Source: Ramlibacter sp. (lineage in GTDB: Bacteria > Pseudomonadota > Gammaproteobacteria > Burkholderiales > Burkholderiaceae_C). Taken from it: 46,722 nt of DNA. The stretch covers positions 1 through 46,722 of the forward strand of contig JAAYCV010000060.1 of the NCBI GenBank assembly GCA_012729605.1, written 5' to 3'. The translations under genes and the position numbers were made by a program. Positions 37,924 to 46,576 of the stretch are shown in pieces. Every line of letters starts with the position of its first letter. Within the stretch, counting starts at the first letter, position 1. Below the pieces are notes generated by a model. It was not told where the DNA came from. It ran no database searches and saw only the letters and a program-made list of their open reading frames with translations.

Positions 37924-39297
37924 ATGTTCAGCTTTTTCAAGAAAAAACCTGCCGCTGCGCCTGACGCAGAGCTGCCTGTCGATAGCGCTCCCGACAGCGT
38001 TACCGAGGCGACACCTGCCGTCGTCCCGGAACCCGAACCCGCCGCCGACGTGGCTGCCAAGCCCGCTGCCGAAGCCCCCAAGGGCTGGCTGAACCGGCTG
38101 CGCCGCAGTTTCGGCAGCGACGAGGAGCCGGCTGCATCCACGGTCGAGGCCGAGACGCCTGCTGGCGAAACGGCAGCCGCCGAACTGCCGCCCATCGACG
38201 AGGAAGAGCTGGAGCGCGCCGCCATGGAAGCGGCCACCGAGCATGAGCTGCCGCCGGAAATCATCGAGCCGGTGCCGCCGGTCGTCGCGCCCGTGGCTGC
38301 TGTTCCTGCACCTATGGACAGCCCGGCCGAGGCCATCGCCAGCGACAGCTACGCCCTGTCCGCCCCGCCCCAGGAGCGGCCCGAGTCGCTGGATCCGGAT
38401 CGTGCCGGCTGGTACAGCCGCCTGAAGACTGGCCTGCGCCGCACCGGCAGCAATATCAGCACCGTATTCACCGGCACCCGCATCGACGACGAACTGTACG
38501 AAGACCTGGAAGCTGCACTGCTGATGGCCGATGCCGGCGTGCAAGCCACCGAATTCCTGCTGGAAGACCTGAAGCAGCGCGTCAAGAACGCGCGCGCCAG
38601 CGATCCGGCCCAGGTCAAGGCGCTGCTGGTCGATGCGGTTGCCGACCTGCTGGCACCCCTGCAGAAGCCGCTGGTGATCGGCGAGCACACGCCGACCGTG
38701 ATCATGGTCGCCGGTGTCAACGGCGCCGGCAAGACGACCTCTATCGGCAAGCTGACCAAGCACCTGAGCGACCACCAGCAGCAAGTGCTGCTGGCGGCTG
38801 CCGACACCTTCCGTGCCGCCGCGCGCGAGCAGCTGGCAATCTGGGCCGACCGCAACACGGTGGAAATCGTCAGCAGCTCCGGTGGAGATCCGGCCGCACT
38901 CAGTTTTGACGCCGTGGCCGCTGGCCGTGCGCGCGAGAAGGACGTGGTGCTGGTCGATACCGCCGGTCGTCTGCCGACCCAGCTGCACCTGATGGACGAG
39001 CTGAAGAAGATCCGCCGCACCATCACCAAGGCCTATGTCACCGCGCCGCACGAGGTGCTGCTGGTGATTGACGGCAATACCGGCCAGAACGCGCTGGCCC
39101 AAGTCAAGGCGTTTGACGAGGCACTGGAACTTACCGGCCTGATCGTGACCAAACTGGATGGCACGGCCAAGGGTGGCGTGCTCTGCGCCATCGCCCGCGA
39201 AAAGCCGGTACCGGTCTACTTCGTCGGCGTCGGCGAAAAGCTGGAAGACCTGCAGACCTTCAACGCGCGCGAATTTGCCCAGGCACTGCTGGGCTGA
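37924..39297 (+). CDS. ftsY: Signal recognition particle receptor FtsY
   Basis: FtsY docks SRP-ribosome complexes at the inner membrane. The 457-residue protein starts MFSFFKKKP, followed by an acidic Pro/Ala/Glu-rich A domain to about residue 155. The N domain (WYSRLKTGLRRTGSNISTVFTG) follows. The G domain has P-loop GVNGAGKT (264-271), DTFRAAAREQL, DTAGRL and TKLDGTAKGG. All SRP-GTPase motifs are intact. TACAAT at 37877-37882 may be its -10. It is probably monocistronic; rpoH behind it has its own control region. Confidence 0.97.
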   Translation: MFSFFKKKPAAAPDAELPVDSAPDSVTEATPAVVPEPEPAADVAAKPAAEAPKGWLNRLRRSFGSDEEPAASTVEAETPAGETAAAELPPIDEEELERAAMEAATEHELPPEIIEPVPPVVAPVAAVPAPMDSPAEAIASDSYALSAPPQERPESLDPDRAGWYSRLKTGLRRTGSNISTVFTGTRIDDELYEDLEAALLMADAGVQATEFLLEDLKQRVKNARASDPAQVKALLVDAVADLLAPLQKPLVIGEHTPTVIMVAGVNGAGKTTSIGKLTKHLSDHQQQVLLAAADTFRAAAREQLAIWADRNTVEIVSSSGGDPAALSFDAVAAGRAREKDVVLVDTAGRLPTQLHLMDELKKIRRTITKAYVTAPHEVLLVIDGNTGQNALAQVKAFDEALELTGLIVTKLDGTAKGGVLCAIAREKPVPVYFVGVGEKLEDLQTFNAREFAQALLG

Positions 39298-39410
39298 TCC
39301 GCCCCTGTCCTACACGCCGTCCCCGCCCTGCTTTCCATAATGGACATCAGGGCGGCCTGCCAGCGGGCAGACGGCAATCCTTCGGTTTGTTACGTCTTTC
39401 ACGCCCTGAC

Positions 39411-39437
39411 TTAGCACTCGCAACGTCAGAGTGCTAA
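39411..39437. promoter_or_regulatory. Perfect CIRCE operator upstream of rpoH
   Basis: TTAGCACTC, nine bases, GAGTGCTAA is an exact match to the CIRCE inverted repeat bound by the heat-shock repressor HrcA. It lies 66 bp before the rpoH start. A weak promoter (TTAGCA, 18 bp, TAATAT) would overlap it. HrcA control of rpoH has been reported for betaproteobacteria, so RpoH synthesis is probably released on heat shock when HrcA unfolds. Confidence 0.93.
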
Positions 39438-39457
39438 TATTTGAGGAACGGACGGAA

Positions 39458-39494
39458 CATTCCTCCCAGGAATGACTCCAACCCTTAAAGGAGT
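39458..39494 (+). promoter_or_regulatory. rpoH leader hairpins that could mask the ribosome binding site
   Basis: CATTCCT-CCC-AGGAATG (39458-39474) is a perfect 7-bp hairpin in the presumed leader. Next to it, ACTCC (39475-39479) can pair with GGAGT (39490-39494), which covers the Shine-Dalgarno AAAGGAG (39487-39493). This could be a thermolabile structure, but the second stem is only 5 bp and no folding was computed. Confidence 0.4.
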
Positions 39495-39503
39495 AAACGA
39501 TAC

Positions 39504-40457
<954 letters not shown>

Positions 40458-40476
40458 GCGCCTCCGGCATGCGCCA

Positions 40477-40506
40477 GCAAAAAACGCCCCGAGGGGCGTT
40501 TTTTGC
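40477..40506. terminator. Bidirectional terminator between rpoH and the SCO1 gene
   Basis: GCAAAAAACGCCCC, GA, GGGGCGTTTTTTGC is a perfect 14-bp inverted repeat with A and T runs on the two sides, placed between two convergent stops. It should terminate both transcripts. Confidence 0.95.
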
Positions 40507-40522
40507 GTCTGGACAGAAAGGA

Positions 40523-41179
40523 TCAGGCTTCGGCCAGCAGCGTCTTGACGTCCGCCGCAATCGAATCGGCCGGCGTGCCATAGCTGCAGTGCACGCGGAT
40601 CTTGCCCTTGGGATCAAACAGCAGCACACCGGCGGTGTGGTCCATGGTGTAGCTGGTGGGCGTGCTGCCCTCGACTTTCTTGTAGTAGACCTTGAAGTCC
40701 GGCGCAACCTTGGTGCGCAGTTCTTCGGGTGTGGGCACCAGGGCCACGAAGCTCGGGTCGAAGTTGCCCAGGTATTCCTTCAGGATCTGCGCCGTATCGC
40801 GCTCAGGATCCACCGTGACGAACAGCACCTGCAGCTTGTCGCCATCGGCACCGAGCATTTCCTTGACCTGCACCATCTCGGCCAGCGTGGTCGGGCAGAC
40901 GTCCGGGCACTGCACAAAACCGAAGAACATGGCCACCACCTTGCCGCGGAAATCGGCCATGCTGCGCTGCTGGCCGTTCATGTCGGGCAGGGAAAAGTCT
41001 TGCGCGTACTTGGCACTGCTGATGTCCAGGCCCTTGAACTGACTGGACTTGCTGCCGGCCGAACTGCCGTTTTCACAGCCGGCCAGCATCAGGGCGGCAC
41101 CGCCCAGCATCAGCGAAGAAACGATCTGGCGGCGCGTCAGGCCAACAGCCCCGGAAAATGCGTGCGTGGTGTGTGTCAT
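40523..41179 (-). CDS. SCO1/SenC-family copper chaperone lipoprotein
   Basis: A 218-residue membrane-anchored thioredoxin-fold protein that delivers copper to cytochrome oxidase CuA. A twin-Arg-like TRRQIVSS precedes a hydrophobic stretch ending in the lipobox MLAGC (Cys35). The copper ligands are Cys91 and Cys95 in CPDVCPTT and His181 in MDHTAG; all are present. It lies 52 bp downstream of the BioC-like gene on the same strand. No cytochrome oxidase gene is nearby. Confidence 0.92.
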   Translation of the reverse strand: MTHTTHAFSGAVGLTRRQIVSSLMLGGAALMLAGCENGSSAGSKSSQFKGLDISSAKYAQDFSLPDMNGQQRSMADFRGKVVAMFFGFVQCPDVCPTTLAEMVQVKEMLGADGDKLQVLFVTVDPERDTAQILKEYLGNFDPSFVALVPTPEELRTKVAPDFKVYYKKVEGSTPTSYTMDHTAGVLLFDPKGKIRVHCSYGTPADSIAADVKTLLAEA

Positions 41180-41231
41180 GCACTCATTCTACAAGTCGAT
41201 CAACACAACGGTCCATGAAGACCGTCCGGGT

Positions 41232-42146
41232 TCAGGGCTGTTGCTTGCGCAGCATGCGCTGCATCTGCTCCAGCGTGATCGCCGTCGTGCCTTCGACCTT
41301 GTGGCGCGGTTCGGGCTGCAGCGCGTGGCCGTAGATCACCTCGAAGGTCAGCGCGATGCTGCCATCGCGCTCCAGCGTGCGCAGGCCGTGTTTCAGCTGC
41401 TGCAGCCAGCCGCGGCCATGGGTGCACGTATCGCGCTGGCTGGACAGGTTGCGGCCCAGCTCGCGCAGCTCCTGCAGCAGGCGCTCGGGCGTGGCAAAGG
41501 TCAGCGTGATGCGCTCCATGTCCATCACCGGCTCGGCAAAACCGGCCTGAATCAGCATGTCGCCCCAGTCGTGCATGTCGGTGAACTGGTGCGCCGGTGC
41601 TGGCCAGCCCAGCGTGCGGTAGAGCGCGTCCAGCTCGCGCAGCGTGTCCGGGCCAAGCGCCGAGAACATCAGGAAACCATTCACCGCCAGCGCCTCGCGC
41701 CACTGCGCCAGCAGCGCCTGCGGATCAGCGGCGTTGTGCAGCGCCATATTGGCCCACAGCATGTCCATGCTGCCGGCCTCCGGCAAACCAAATTGGGTCG
41801 CCACTGGACCGCCCAGCAGGCCACCCAGCGTGCGGCGCAGCCAGCCGCTGCCGCCCTCTTCCGCGCCCAGCTGCTGCAACGCCTGCTGGCTGGCCGCATC
41901 GGGCTCATGGGCCCAGGCCTGCGCCTGCGGATAGCGCTGGCGCAGCAGCGCGTGCGCCTGCTGGCCACCCTTGAGCGGCTGCCAGTGCAGCCAGCGCTGC
42001 GGCTGCAGCGTGATCAGCGACAGGCGGTCTTCCATGCGGCGCGCGATCTCCTCGTGCAGCCAGGGGCTGTGCGGCAGCGGCAACTGCTGCCAGCGGCGCG
42101 CGGCCACGGGATCGATGCTGGGGGGGAGTTGGGTCTGGGTATGCAC
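41232..42146 (-). CDS. bioC: BioC-like methyltransferase-fold protein with degenerate SAM motif
   Basis: A 304-residue protein whose C-terminal two thirds match BioC, the malonyl-ACP O-methyltransferase of biotin synthesis: FLMFSALGPDTLRELDALY, HQFTDMHDWGDMLIQAGFAEPVMDME and TFEVIYGHAL. The glycine-rich motif I that should lie near residues 52-62 reads WLHWQPLKGGQ, with no D/ExGxGxG, so SAM binding is questionable. The GTG at 42146 is the likely start; the reverse strand has TATATACT only a few bases upstream, so the leader must be very short. It is divergent from comF. Confidence 0.7.
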   Translation of the reverse strand: MHTQTQLPPSIDPVAARRWQQLPLPHSPWLHEEIARRMEDRLSLITLQPQRWLHWQPLKGGQQAHALLRQRYPQAQAWAHEPDAASQQALQQLGAEEGGSGWLRRTLGGLLGGPVATQFGLPEAGSMDMLWANMALHNAADPQALLAQWREALAVNGFLMFSALGPDTLRELDALYRTLGWPAPAHQFTDMHDWGDMLIQAGFAEPVMDMERITLTFATPERLLQELRELGRNLSSQRDTCTHGRGWLQQLKHGLRTLERDGSIALTFEVIYGHALQPEPRHKVEGTTAITLEQMQRMLRKQQP

Positions 42147-42200
42147 GCGGGCAGTATATAGCGCCGCCCCAGCCCTGCGCCAACGCGGGATTTGCACGGC

Positions 42201-42231
42201 TTGACGTAGCAGCCACACCTTCCGCTACAAT
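42201..42231 (+). promoter_or_regulatory. Candidate comF promoter overlapping the annotated start
   Basis: TTGACG (42201-42206) and TACAAT (42226-42231) lie 19 bp apart on the plus strand, close to consensus apart from the long spacer. The TACAAT includes the first two bases of the ATG at 42230. If this is the real -10, transcription starts near 42238 and that ATG is not used. Confidence 0.45.
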
Positions 42232-42994
42232 GCACATATTAATTCTTTTATCTTATAACTTGAACTGGTTTACCCGCCTGATTCCGGCACGCTGCGGCAT
42301 TTGCCAGAGCTGGCCAGCACAGCCGCTGTGCGCCGATTGCGTGCAGCGGCATGCCCAGCCCATGGAACGCTGCCGTGGCTGCGCCCTGCTACTGCCACCA
42401 GACGAGGACGATGGCCATGGCCTGTGCCACGATTGCAGCCAGCACCCGGCCCCGCTGCTGGAAAGCTGCCATGCCTCCCTCTCCTACGTCTGGCCCTGGC
42501 AAGGCAGTATCGATGCCTTCAAGTTCCATGGCCAGCCGGCGCTGGCCGGGCTGCTGGCGGCACGTATGGCCGCCTGTCCGGAGCTGGTCGCCACGGTGCG
42601 CGACAGCGATCTGCTGGTGCCACTTCCCTTGCACCCGCATCGGCTGGCCGAGCGCGGCTTCAGCCAGACCTGGCTGCTGGCACAACAGCTGCGCCGGCTG
42701 GTCCGCCCGCCGGTCCAGAAAGCCGTGCTGCGCCATGACTGGCTGGCGCGCAGCCGCCATACGCCGCACCAGAGCCGGCTGCCGCATGCCGAGCGCGAGC
42801 ACAATATCCAGGATGCCTTCGAGGTACCAGCGCGACTGGCGCCGCTGGTCGAAGGCCGCCATGCCGTGCTGCTGGACGACGTGATGACTACCGGCGCCAC
42901 GCTGGAAGAAGCGGCGCGCGTGCTGCTGGCCGAAGGCTGCCACCGCGTCAGCGCCGTGGTGCTGGCGCGCACCGAAAAACCCCGGTTTGATTGA
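42230..42994 (+). CDS. comF: ComF-family amidophosphoribosyltransferase
   Basis: A protein of up to 254 residues linked in other bacteria to DNA uptake (ComF/GntX family). Four zinc-type CxxC pairs open it: Cys22/25, 34/37, 48/51 and 66/69. These are followed by the phosphoribosyltransferase core with VPLPLHPHRLAERGFSQTWLLAQ and the PRPP loop VLLDDVMTTGATL. The start is uncertain: the ATG at 42230 has no ribosome binding site and lies within a candidate -10. The TTG at 42260, just before NWFTRLIPARCGIC, would keep all cysteines. Confidence 0.88.
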   Translation: MHILILLSYNLNWFTRLIPARCGICQSWPAQPLCADCVQRHAQPMERCRGCALLLPPDEDDGHGLCHDCSQHPAPLLESCHASLSYVWPWQGSIDAFKFHGQPALAGLLAARMAACPELVATVRDSDLLVPLPLHPHRLAERGFSQTWLLAQQLRRLVRPPVQKAVLRHDWLARSRHTPHQSRLPHAEREHNIQDAFEVPARLAPLVEGRHAVLLDDVMTTGATLEEAARVLLAEGCHRVSAVVLARTEKPRFD

Positions 42995-43024
42995 CGCCCC
43001 GGTTTGGCGCGACAATGCGCGACC

Positions 43025-43498
43025 ATGTTTCACATCGTCCTGGTCCACCCCGAAATCCCGCCGAATACCGGCAACGTGATCCGCCTGGCGGCAAATACCG
43101 GCTGCACGCTGCACCTGATCGAGCCGCTCGGCTTCAGCCTGGACGACAAGCAGCTGCGCCGCGCTGGGCTGGATTACCACGAGTACGCCTCGCTGCAGGT
43201 GCATGCCAGCTGGCAGGATTTCCTGCAGCGTGCGCAACCGGATCCGGCGCGGCTGTTTGCCATGACCACGCGCGGCAGCCACCCGGTGCAGGCGCAGGCC
43301 TTCCGGCCGGGCGACTGGCTGGTGTTTGGCTGCGAGACTGCCGGCCTGCCGGCAGCGATCCGCGACAGCTTCCCGGCCAGCCAGCGGCTGCGCCTGCCGA
43401 TGCTGCCAACCCAGCGCAGCCTGAACCTGTCGAATGCGGTGGCGGTGACGGTCTATGAGGCCTGGCGCCAGTGCAGCTTTGCCGGTGCCAGCAGCTGA
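43025..43498 (+). CDS. trmL: tRNA (cytidine(34)-2'-O)-methyltransferase
   Basis: A SPOUT-class enzyme that methylates the wobble base of two tRNA-Leu species. The 157-residue protein has FHIVLVHPEIPPNTGNVIRLAANTG, LIEPLGFSLDDKQLRRAGLDY, and the knot region FGCETAGLP and LPMLPTQRSLNLSNAVAV. The ATG at 43025 gives the conserved N-terminus. It begins 30 bp after comF on the same strand. Confidence 0.95.
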   Translation: MFHIVLVHPEIPPNTGNVIRLAANTGCTLHLIEPLGFSLDDKQLRRAGLDYHEYASLQVHASWQDFLQRAQPDPARLFAMTTRGSHPVQAQAFRPGDWLVFGCETAGLPAAIRDSFPASQRLRLPMLPTQRSLNLSNAVAVTVYEAWRQCSFAGASS

Positions 43499-43506
43499 GC
43501 GGGCAC

Positions 43507-44295
43507 TCAGAGCTGGGTCTTGATCCCGTCCCAGACCAGCTTGATGCCGGTCAGCAGCATGCCCAGGTAGATCAGGCGGTAGAACCAGGTCGGGTCAATA
43601 CGCCTGGCGATGCGCACGCCGATGCAGACACCCAGCGGTGCCAGCGGCAGCAGCACCAGCGAGGTGGCGAGGTTTTCCCAGTTCAGCAGGCCCAGATAGG
43701 CATAGGGCAGCCACTTGCTCAGGTTGATGCAGAAGAACAGGTAGGCCATGGTGCCGGTGAAGACCAGCGGCGGCAGGCGCATCGGGATCACATAGGCGCC
43801 CAGCGGCGGGCCGCCGGCGTGCGCGACAAAGCTGGTAAAGCCGGAAGTGGTCGCCAGCACGCTGCCGAGCCAGCGCGGTGGCAGCGCCGCATCGGCACGC
43901 GGCGGAAACAGCAGACGCTGCGCCAGGAACAACAGCGTCAGCACACCGACAATGCCCGCCACCACCGGCGCGCTCAGGAACCGGAACAGCAGCGTACCGA
44001 TCACGGTGCCGAGCAAGGCCCAGGGCAGCAGGCGCTTGAACAGCGCCCAGTCGACATGGCGGCGGAAGGCGTGGATGCCCATCAGGTCCATCGCCAGCAG
44101 CAGCGGCATCATGATGGCCGCCGCCTGCGGCACGCTGATACTCAGCGCCATCAGTGGCACCGCCAGTGCGCCAAAACCCGCGCCGAAGCCACTCTTGCTG
44201 ATGCCGATCAGCAGCACCGCCGGGATCGCCACCAGGTAGAACTGCCAATCGGTGATCAGGACCAGGCCCTCAGGCAACCAGCCTGCCCAAGCCAT
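43507..44295 (-). CDS. TSUP-family permease (TauE/SafE)
   Basis: A 262-residue inner-membrane protein with about eight hydrophobic segments. It has the repeated TSUP pattern: LLIGISKSGFGAGFGALAVPLMAL in the first half and TTSGFTSFVAHAGGPPLGAYVIPM in the second. The family exports or imports sulfite, sulfoacetate or similar anions. The ATG at 44295 shares one base with the parA stop (TGATG), so translation is coupled to the orphan ParA gene. Confidence 0.9.
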   Translation of the reverse strand: MAWAGWLPEGLVLITDWQFYLVAIPAVLLIGISKSGFGAGFGALAVPLMALSISVPQAAAIMMPLLLAMDLMGIHAFRRHVDWALFKRLLPWALLGTVIGTLLFRFLSAPVVAGIVGVLTLLFLAQRLLFPPRADAALPPRWLGSVLATTSGFTSFVAHAGGPPLGAYVIPMRLPPLVFTGTMAYLFFCINLSKWLPYAYLGLLNWENLATSLVLLPLAPLGVCIGVRIARRIDPTWFYRLIYLGMLLTGIKLVWDGIKTQL

Positions 44296-44960
44296 CAATA
44301 GCGCGCGTCAGGATCGACCTTCGATGGCGGCTGCGGGCGTGCCGGCTCATCCAGCCAGCGGCAGATCGGCTCCCACTGCTGCAGGTCGCGCTGCACGCGA
44401 CCGGGGGGGACGTCGAACAGGGTCAGGCCCTGGGCTGCCAGGTGCACATAGTTCTGCGTGTCTCGCACCACGCCCAGCAGCGGGAACGGCAGGTGCTCGC
44501 AAAAATCGCGCAGGTGCTGCAGCGAATGGGTGTTTTCCTTGACGCGCATCGCCAGCAGGGCAATATCGATGCGGCCCAGCTTCTTGTACTCGACCAGTTC
44601 GCGCATGAAATCGACTGTGGCGCGCATGTCAAACACGCTGGGCTGCAGCGGCACCACCGCCTTGGTGGCCATCTTGAGCACGCCCTTCAGTTCCTTGCCG
44701 TCCAGGCCGGCCGGTGTGTCGAGCACCACATGGGTGACGCCCTTGGGCACCTTGACCTTGCCGGCGGAGGCGGTTTCCCAGGGCACGATCTTGCCGGCAG
44801 CAGCCGGGCGATCAGCCAGCCACTGGCGCGAGGATTGCTGCTTGTCCACGTCTCCCAGCATGACACGTGCCCCGCGCGCGGCAAAATAGCCCGCGATATT
44901 GGTAGAGACGGTGGTTTTTCCCACCCCTCCCTTGGGGTTGACGACGACAACTACGGGCAT
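44295..44960 (-). CDS. ParA/MinD-family ATPase (orphan)
   Basis: A 221-residue deviant-Walker ATPase: VVVNPKGGVGKTT at residues 5-17, GDVDKQQSSRQWL, VVLDTPAGLDGKELKGVLK and PLQPSVFDMRATVDFM. It lacks the N-terminal HTH of plasmid ParA and resembles small chromosome-encoded ParA-like proteins. No parB is adjacent. The start at 44960 has AAAGGAG about 9 nt upstream; a longer frame from 45014 is not supported. It is coupled to the TSUP permease and divergent from DUF1841. Confidence 0.88.
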   Translation of the reverse strand: MPVVVVVNPKGGVGKTTVSTNIAGYFAARGARVMLGDVDKQQSSRQWLADRPAAAGKIVPWETASAGKVKVPKGVTHVVLDTPAGLDGKELKGVLKMATKAVVPLQPSVFDMRATVDFMRELVEYKKLGRIDIALLAMRVKENTHSLQHLRDFCEHLPFPLLGVVRDTQNYVHLAAQGLTLFDVPPGRVQRDLQQWEPICRWLDEPARPQPPSKVDPDARY

Positions 44961-45161
44961 GGCAACAAGCTCCTTTGGCAAATCAGCGCGCCGCAAGTGG
45001 CTACGCCTGGACAAGGCAAAGAAAGACTGTACCCTGTTTGAACTTGCACGCCCATGGTTTTAGCCGTGGTTTTGCCGCAAAATCCTGCAAAATGGCTTGT
45101 AGAAACCTGATTTTCGGTGTATGTCATATTTTCGTCATAAATCTGGAACCACTTTTATCCC

Positions 45162-45602
45162 ATGTTGATGCAACCCAGCCAGGCCGATGTGCGCCGCTAT
45201 TTCTGTGCCACCTACGCCAAGTGGCGCGCCAACCAGCCCATGGACGCCATGGAGACGCTGATCGCCGGCTGGATGGAGCAGCACCCTGAATACCATGCCG
45301 ATCTGGCCGATGTCGATGCCGCCCTGGCGGCCATGCAAAAGCCGGATCTGGCCGGCCAGGCCAACCCCTTTCTGCACCTGTCCATGCACCTGACCATCAG
45401 CGAGCAGTGCAGCATCGACCAGCCGCGTGGCATCCGCCAGGCGGTGGAACTGCTGGCGGCACGCCGGCATGACCTGCACGCCGCCCACCACGCCGTCATG
45501 GACTGCCTGGGCCGCATGATCTGGGAAAGCCAGCGCAACGGCCGCCCGCCGGATGGCGAGGCCTACCTGGCCAGCGTGCAGCGCCTGGCCACGCAGGATT
45601 GA
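45162..45602 (+). CDS. DUF1841 protein
   Basis: A 146-residue protein of the DUF1841 family: VRRYFCATYAKWRANQPMDAMETLIAGWMEQHPEYHADL, then NPFLHLSMHLTISEQCSIDQPRGIR, HHAVMDCLGRMIWESQRNGRPPDGEAYL. It is His-rich in conserved positions, which may hint at metal binding. Function is unknown. A second in-frame ATG is at 45168. It is divergent from parA across about 200 bp and 32 bp upstream of the PPK2 gene. Confidence 0.88.
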   Translation: MLMQPSQADVRRYFCATYAKWRANQPMDAMETLIAGWMEQHPEYHADLADVDAALAAMQKPDLAGQANPFLHLSMHLTISEQCSIDQPRGIRQAVELLAARRHDLHAAHHAVMDCLGRMIWESQRNGRPPDGEAYLASVQRLATQD

Positions 45603-45634
45603 AATCACACAACCACAAGCACAAGGAGTCACCC

Positions 45635-46525
45635 ATGAGCAAGCGCGACAAGCACCCCGCCAAGCCGACCCCGCTGCTGCGCCAGTGGCAGCCGCCGGTC
45701 ACGCGTTCCGTGCATGCTACCGATGGCAGCGGCGCCTACAACGCCGACCACAGCGTCAAGATCAGCGATTTTGATCCGGGTGCCCAGCCCTACTCGATCG
45801 GCACCAAGCCGGAGAACAAGGCGGCCGTCAAGGCACTGGCCGAAGAGATCGACCTGCTGCAGGACGTGCTGCTGGCCGATCGCCGCCATGCGCTGCTAGT
45901 GATCCTGCAGGGCATGGACGCATCGGGCAAGGACGGCACGCTGCGCGGCGTGTTCAGCCATACCAGCCCACTCGGCGTGCGCACCGTCGGCTGGAAGGCG
46001 CCCACTTCGCTGGAGCTCAGCCACGACTACCTGTGGCGCATCCATGCCTCCATGCCGGCCAAGGGCGAGATCGTGGTGTTCAACCGCAGCCAGTACGAGG
46101 ACGTGCTGGTGCCGGTGGTGAACCGCAACATCAGCGCCGAGCAGACGCGCCAGCGTTACGCCCAGATCAATGATTTTGAGCGCATGCTGACCGAAAACGG
46201 CACCGTGATCCTAAAGTTCATGCTGCACATCAGCAAGGACGAGCAGCGCGAGCGCCTGCAGGAGCGCATCGACGACCCGAGCAAGCATTGGAAATTCGAA
46301 GCCGGTGACCTGGAAGTGCGCCGCCACTGGGACGACTACCAGCAGGCCTATGCGCAGTTGCTGACCCACACCAGCACGCCCTGGGCACCATGGACCGTGG
46401 TGCCGGCCGACAGCAAGACGCACCGCAACCTGATGATCGCCACCGTGGTGCGCGATACCCTGCAGGCGATGGACCTGCGCTACCCGCCGCCCAAGCCCGA
46501 GCTCAAGGGCGTCACCATCAAGTAG
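45635..46525 (+). CDS. ppk2: Polyphosphate kinase 2 family protein
   Basis: PPK2 enzymes move phosphate between polyphosphate and nucleotides. The 296-residue single-domain protein has Walker A GMDASGKDG (93-101), Walker B and lid region IVVFNRSQYEDVLVPVV (146-162), KFMLHISKDEQRERLQER and the C-terminal WTVVPADSKTHRNLMIA. The FNRSQYED form suits the nucleoside mono/diphosphate-phosphorylating PPK2 group rather than the ADP-only class, which is inference. AAGGAG precedes the ATG at 45635; an in-frame TTG at 45599 is less likely. Confidence 0.93.
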   Translation: MSKRDKHPAKPTPLLRQWQPPVTRSVHATDGSGAYNADHSVKISDFDPGAQPYSIGTKPENKAAVKALAEEIDLLQDVLLADRRHALLVILQGMDASGKDGTLRGVFSHTSPLGVRTVGWKAPTSLELSHDYLWRIHASMPAKGEIVVFNRSQYEDVLVPVVNRNISAEQTRQRYAQINDFERMLTENGTVILKFMLHISKDEQRERLQERIDDPSKHWKFEAGDLEVRRHWDDYQQAYAQLLTHTSTPWAPWTVVPADSKTHRNLMIATVVRDTLQAMDLRYPPPKPELKGVTIK

Positions 46526-46576
46526 GATGCCGGGCATCCCCCTTTCTTGTTTTTGATTAGACCAACCGGATACGAC

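Noticed and set aside
42991-43016. TTGACG...GACAAT before trmL as a promoter
   Set aside because: The spacer is only 14 bp, too short for a standard sigma-70 promoter, and trmL can be read from the comF transcript.
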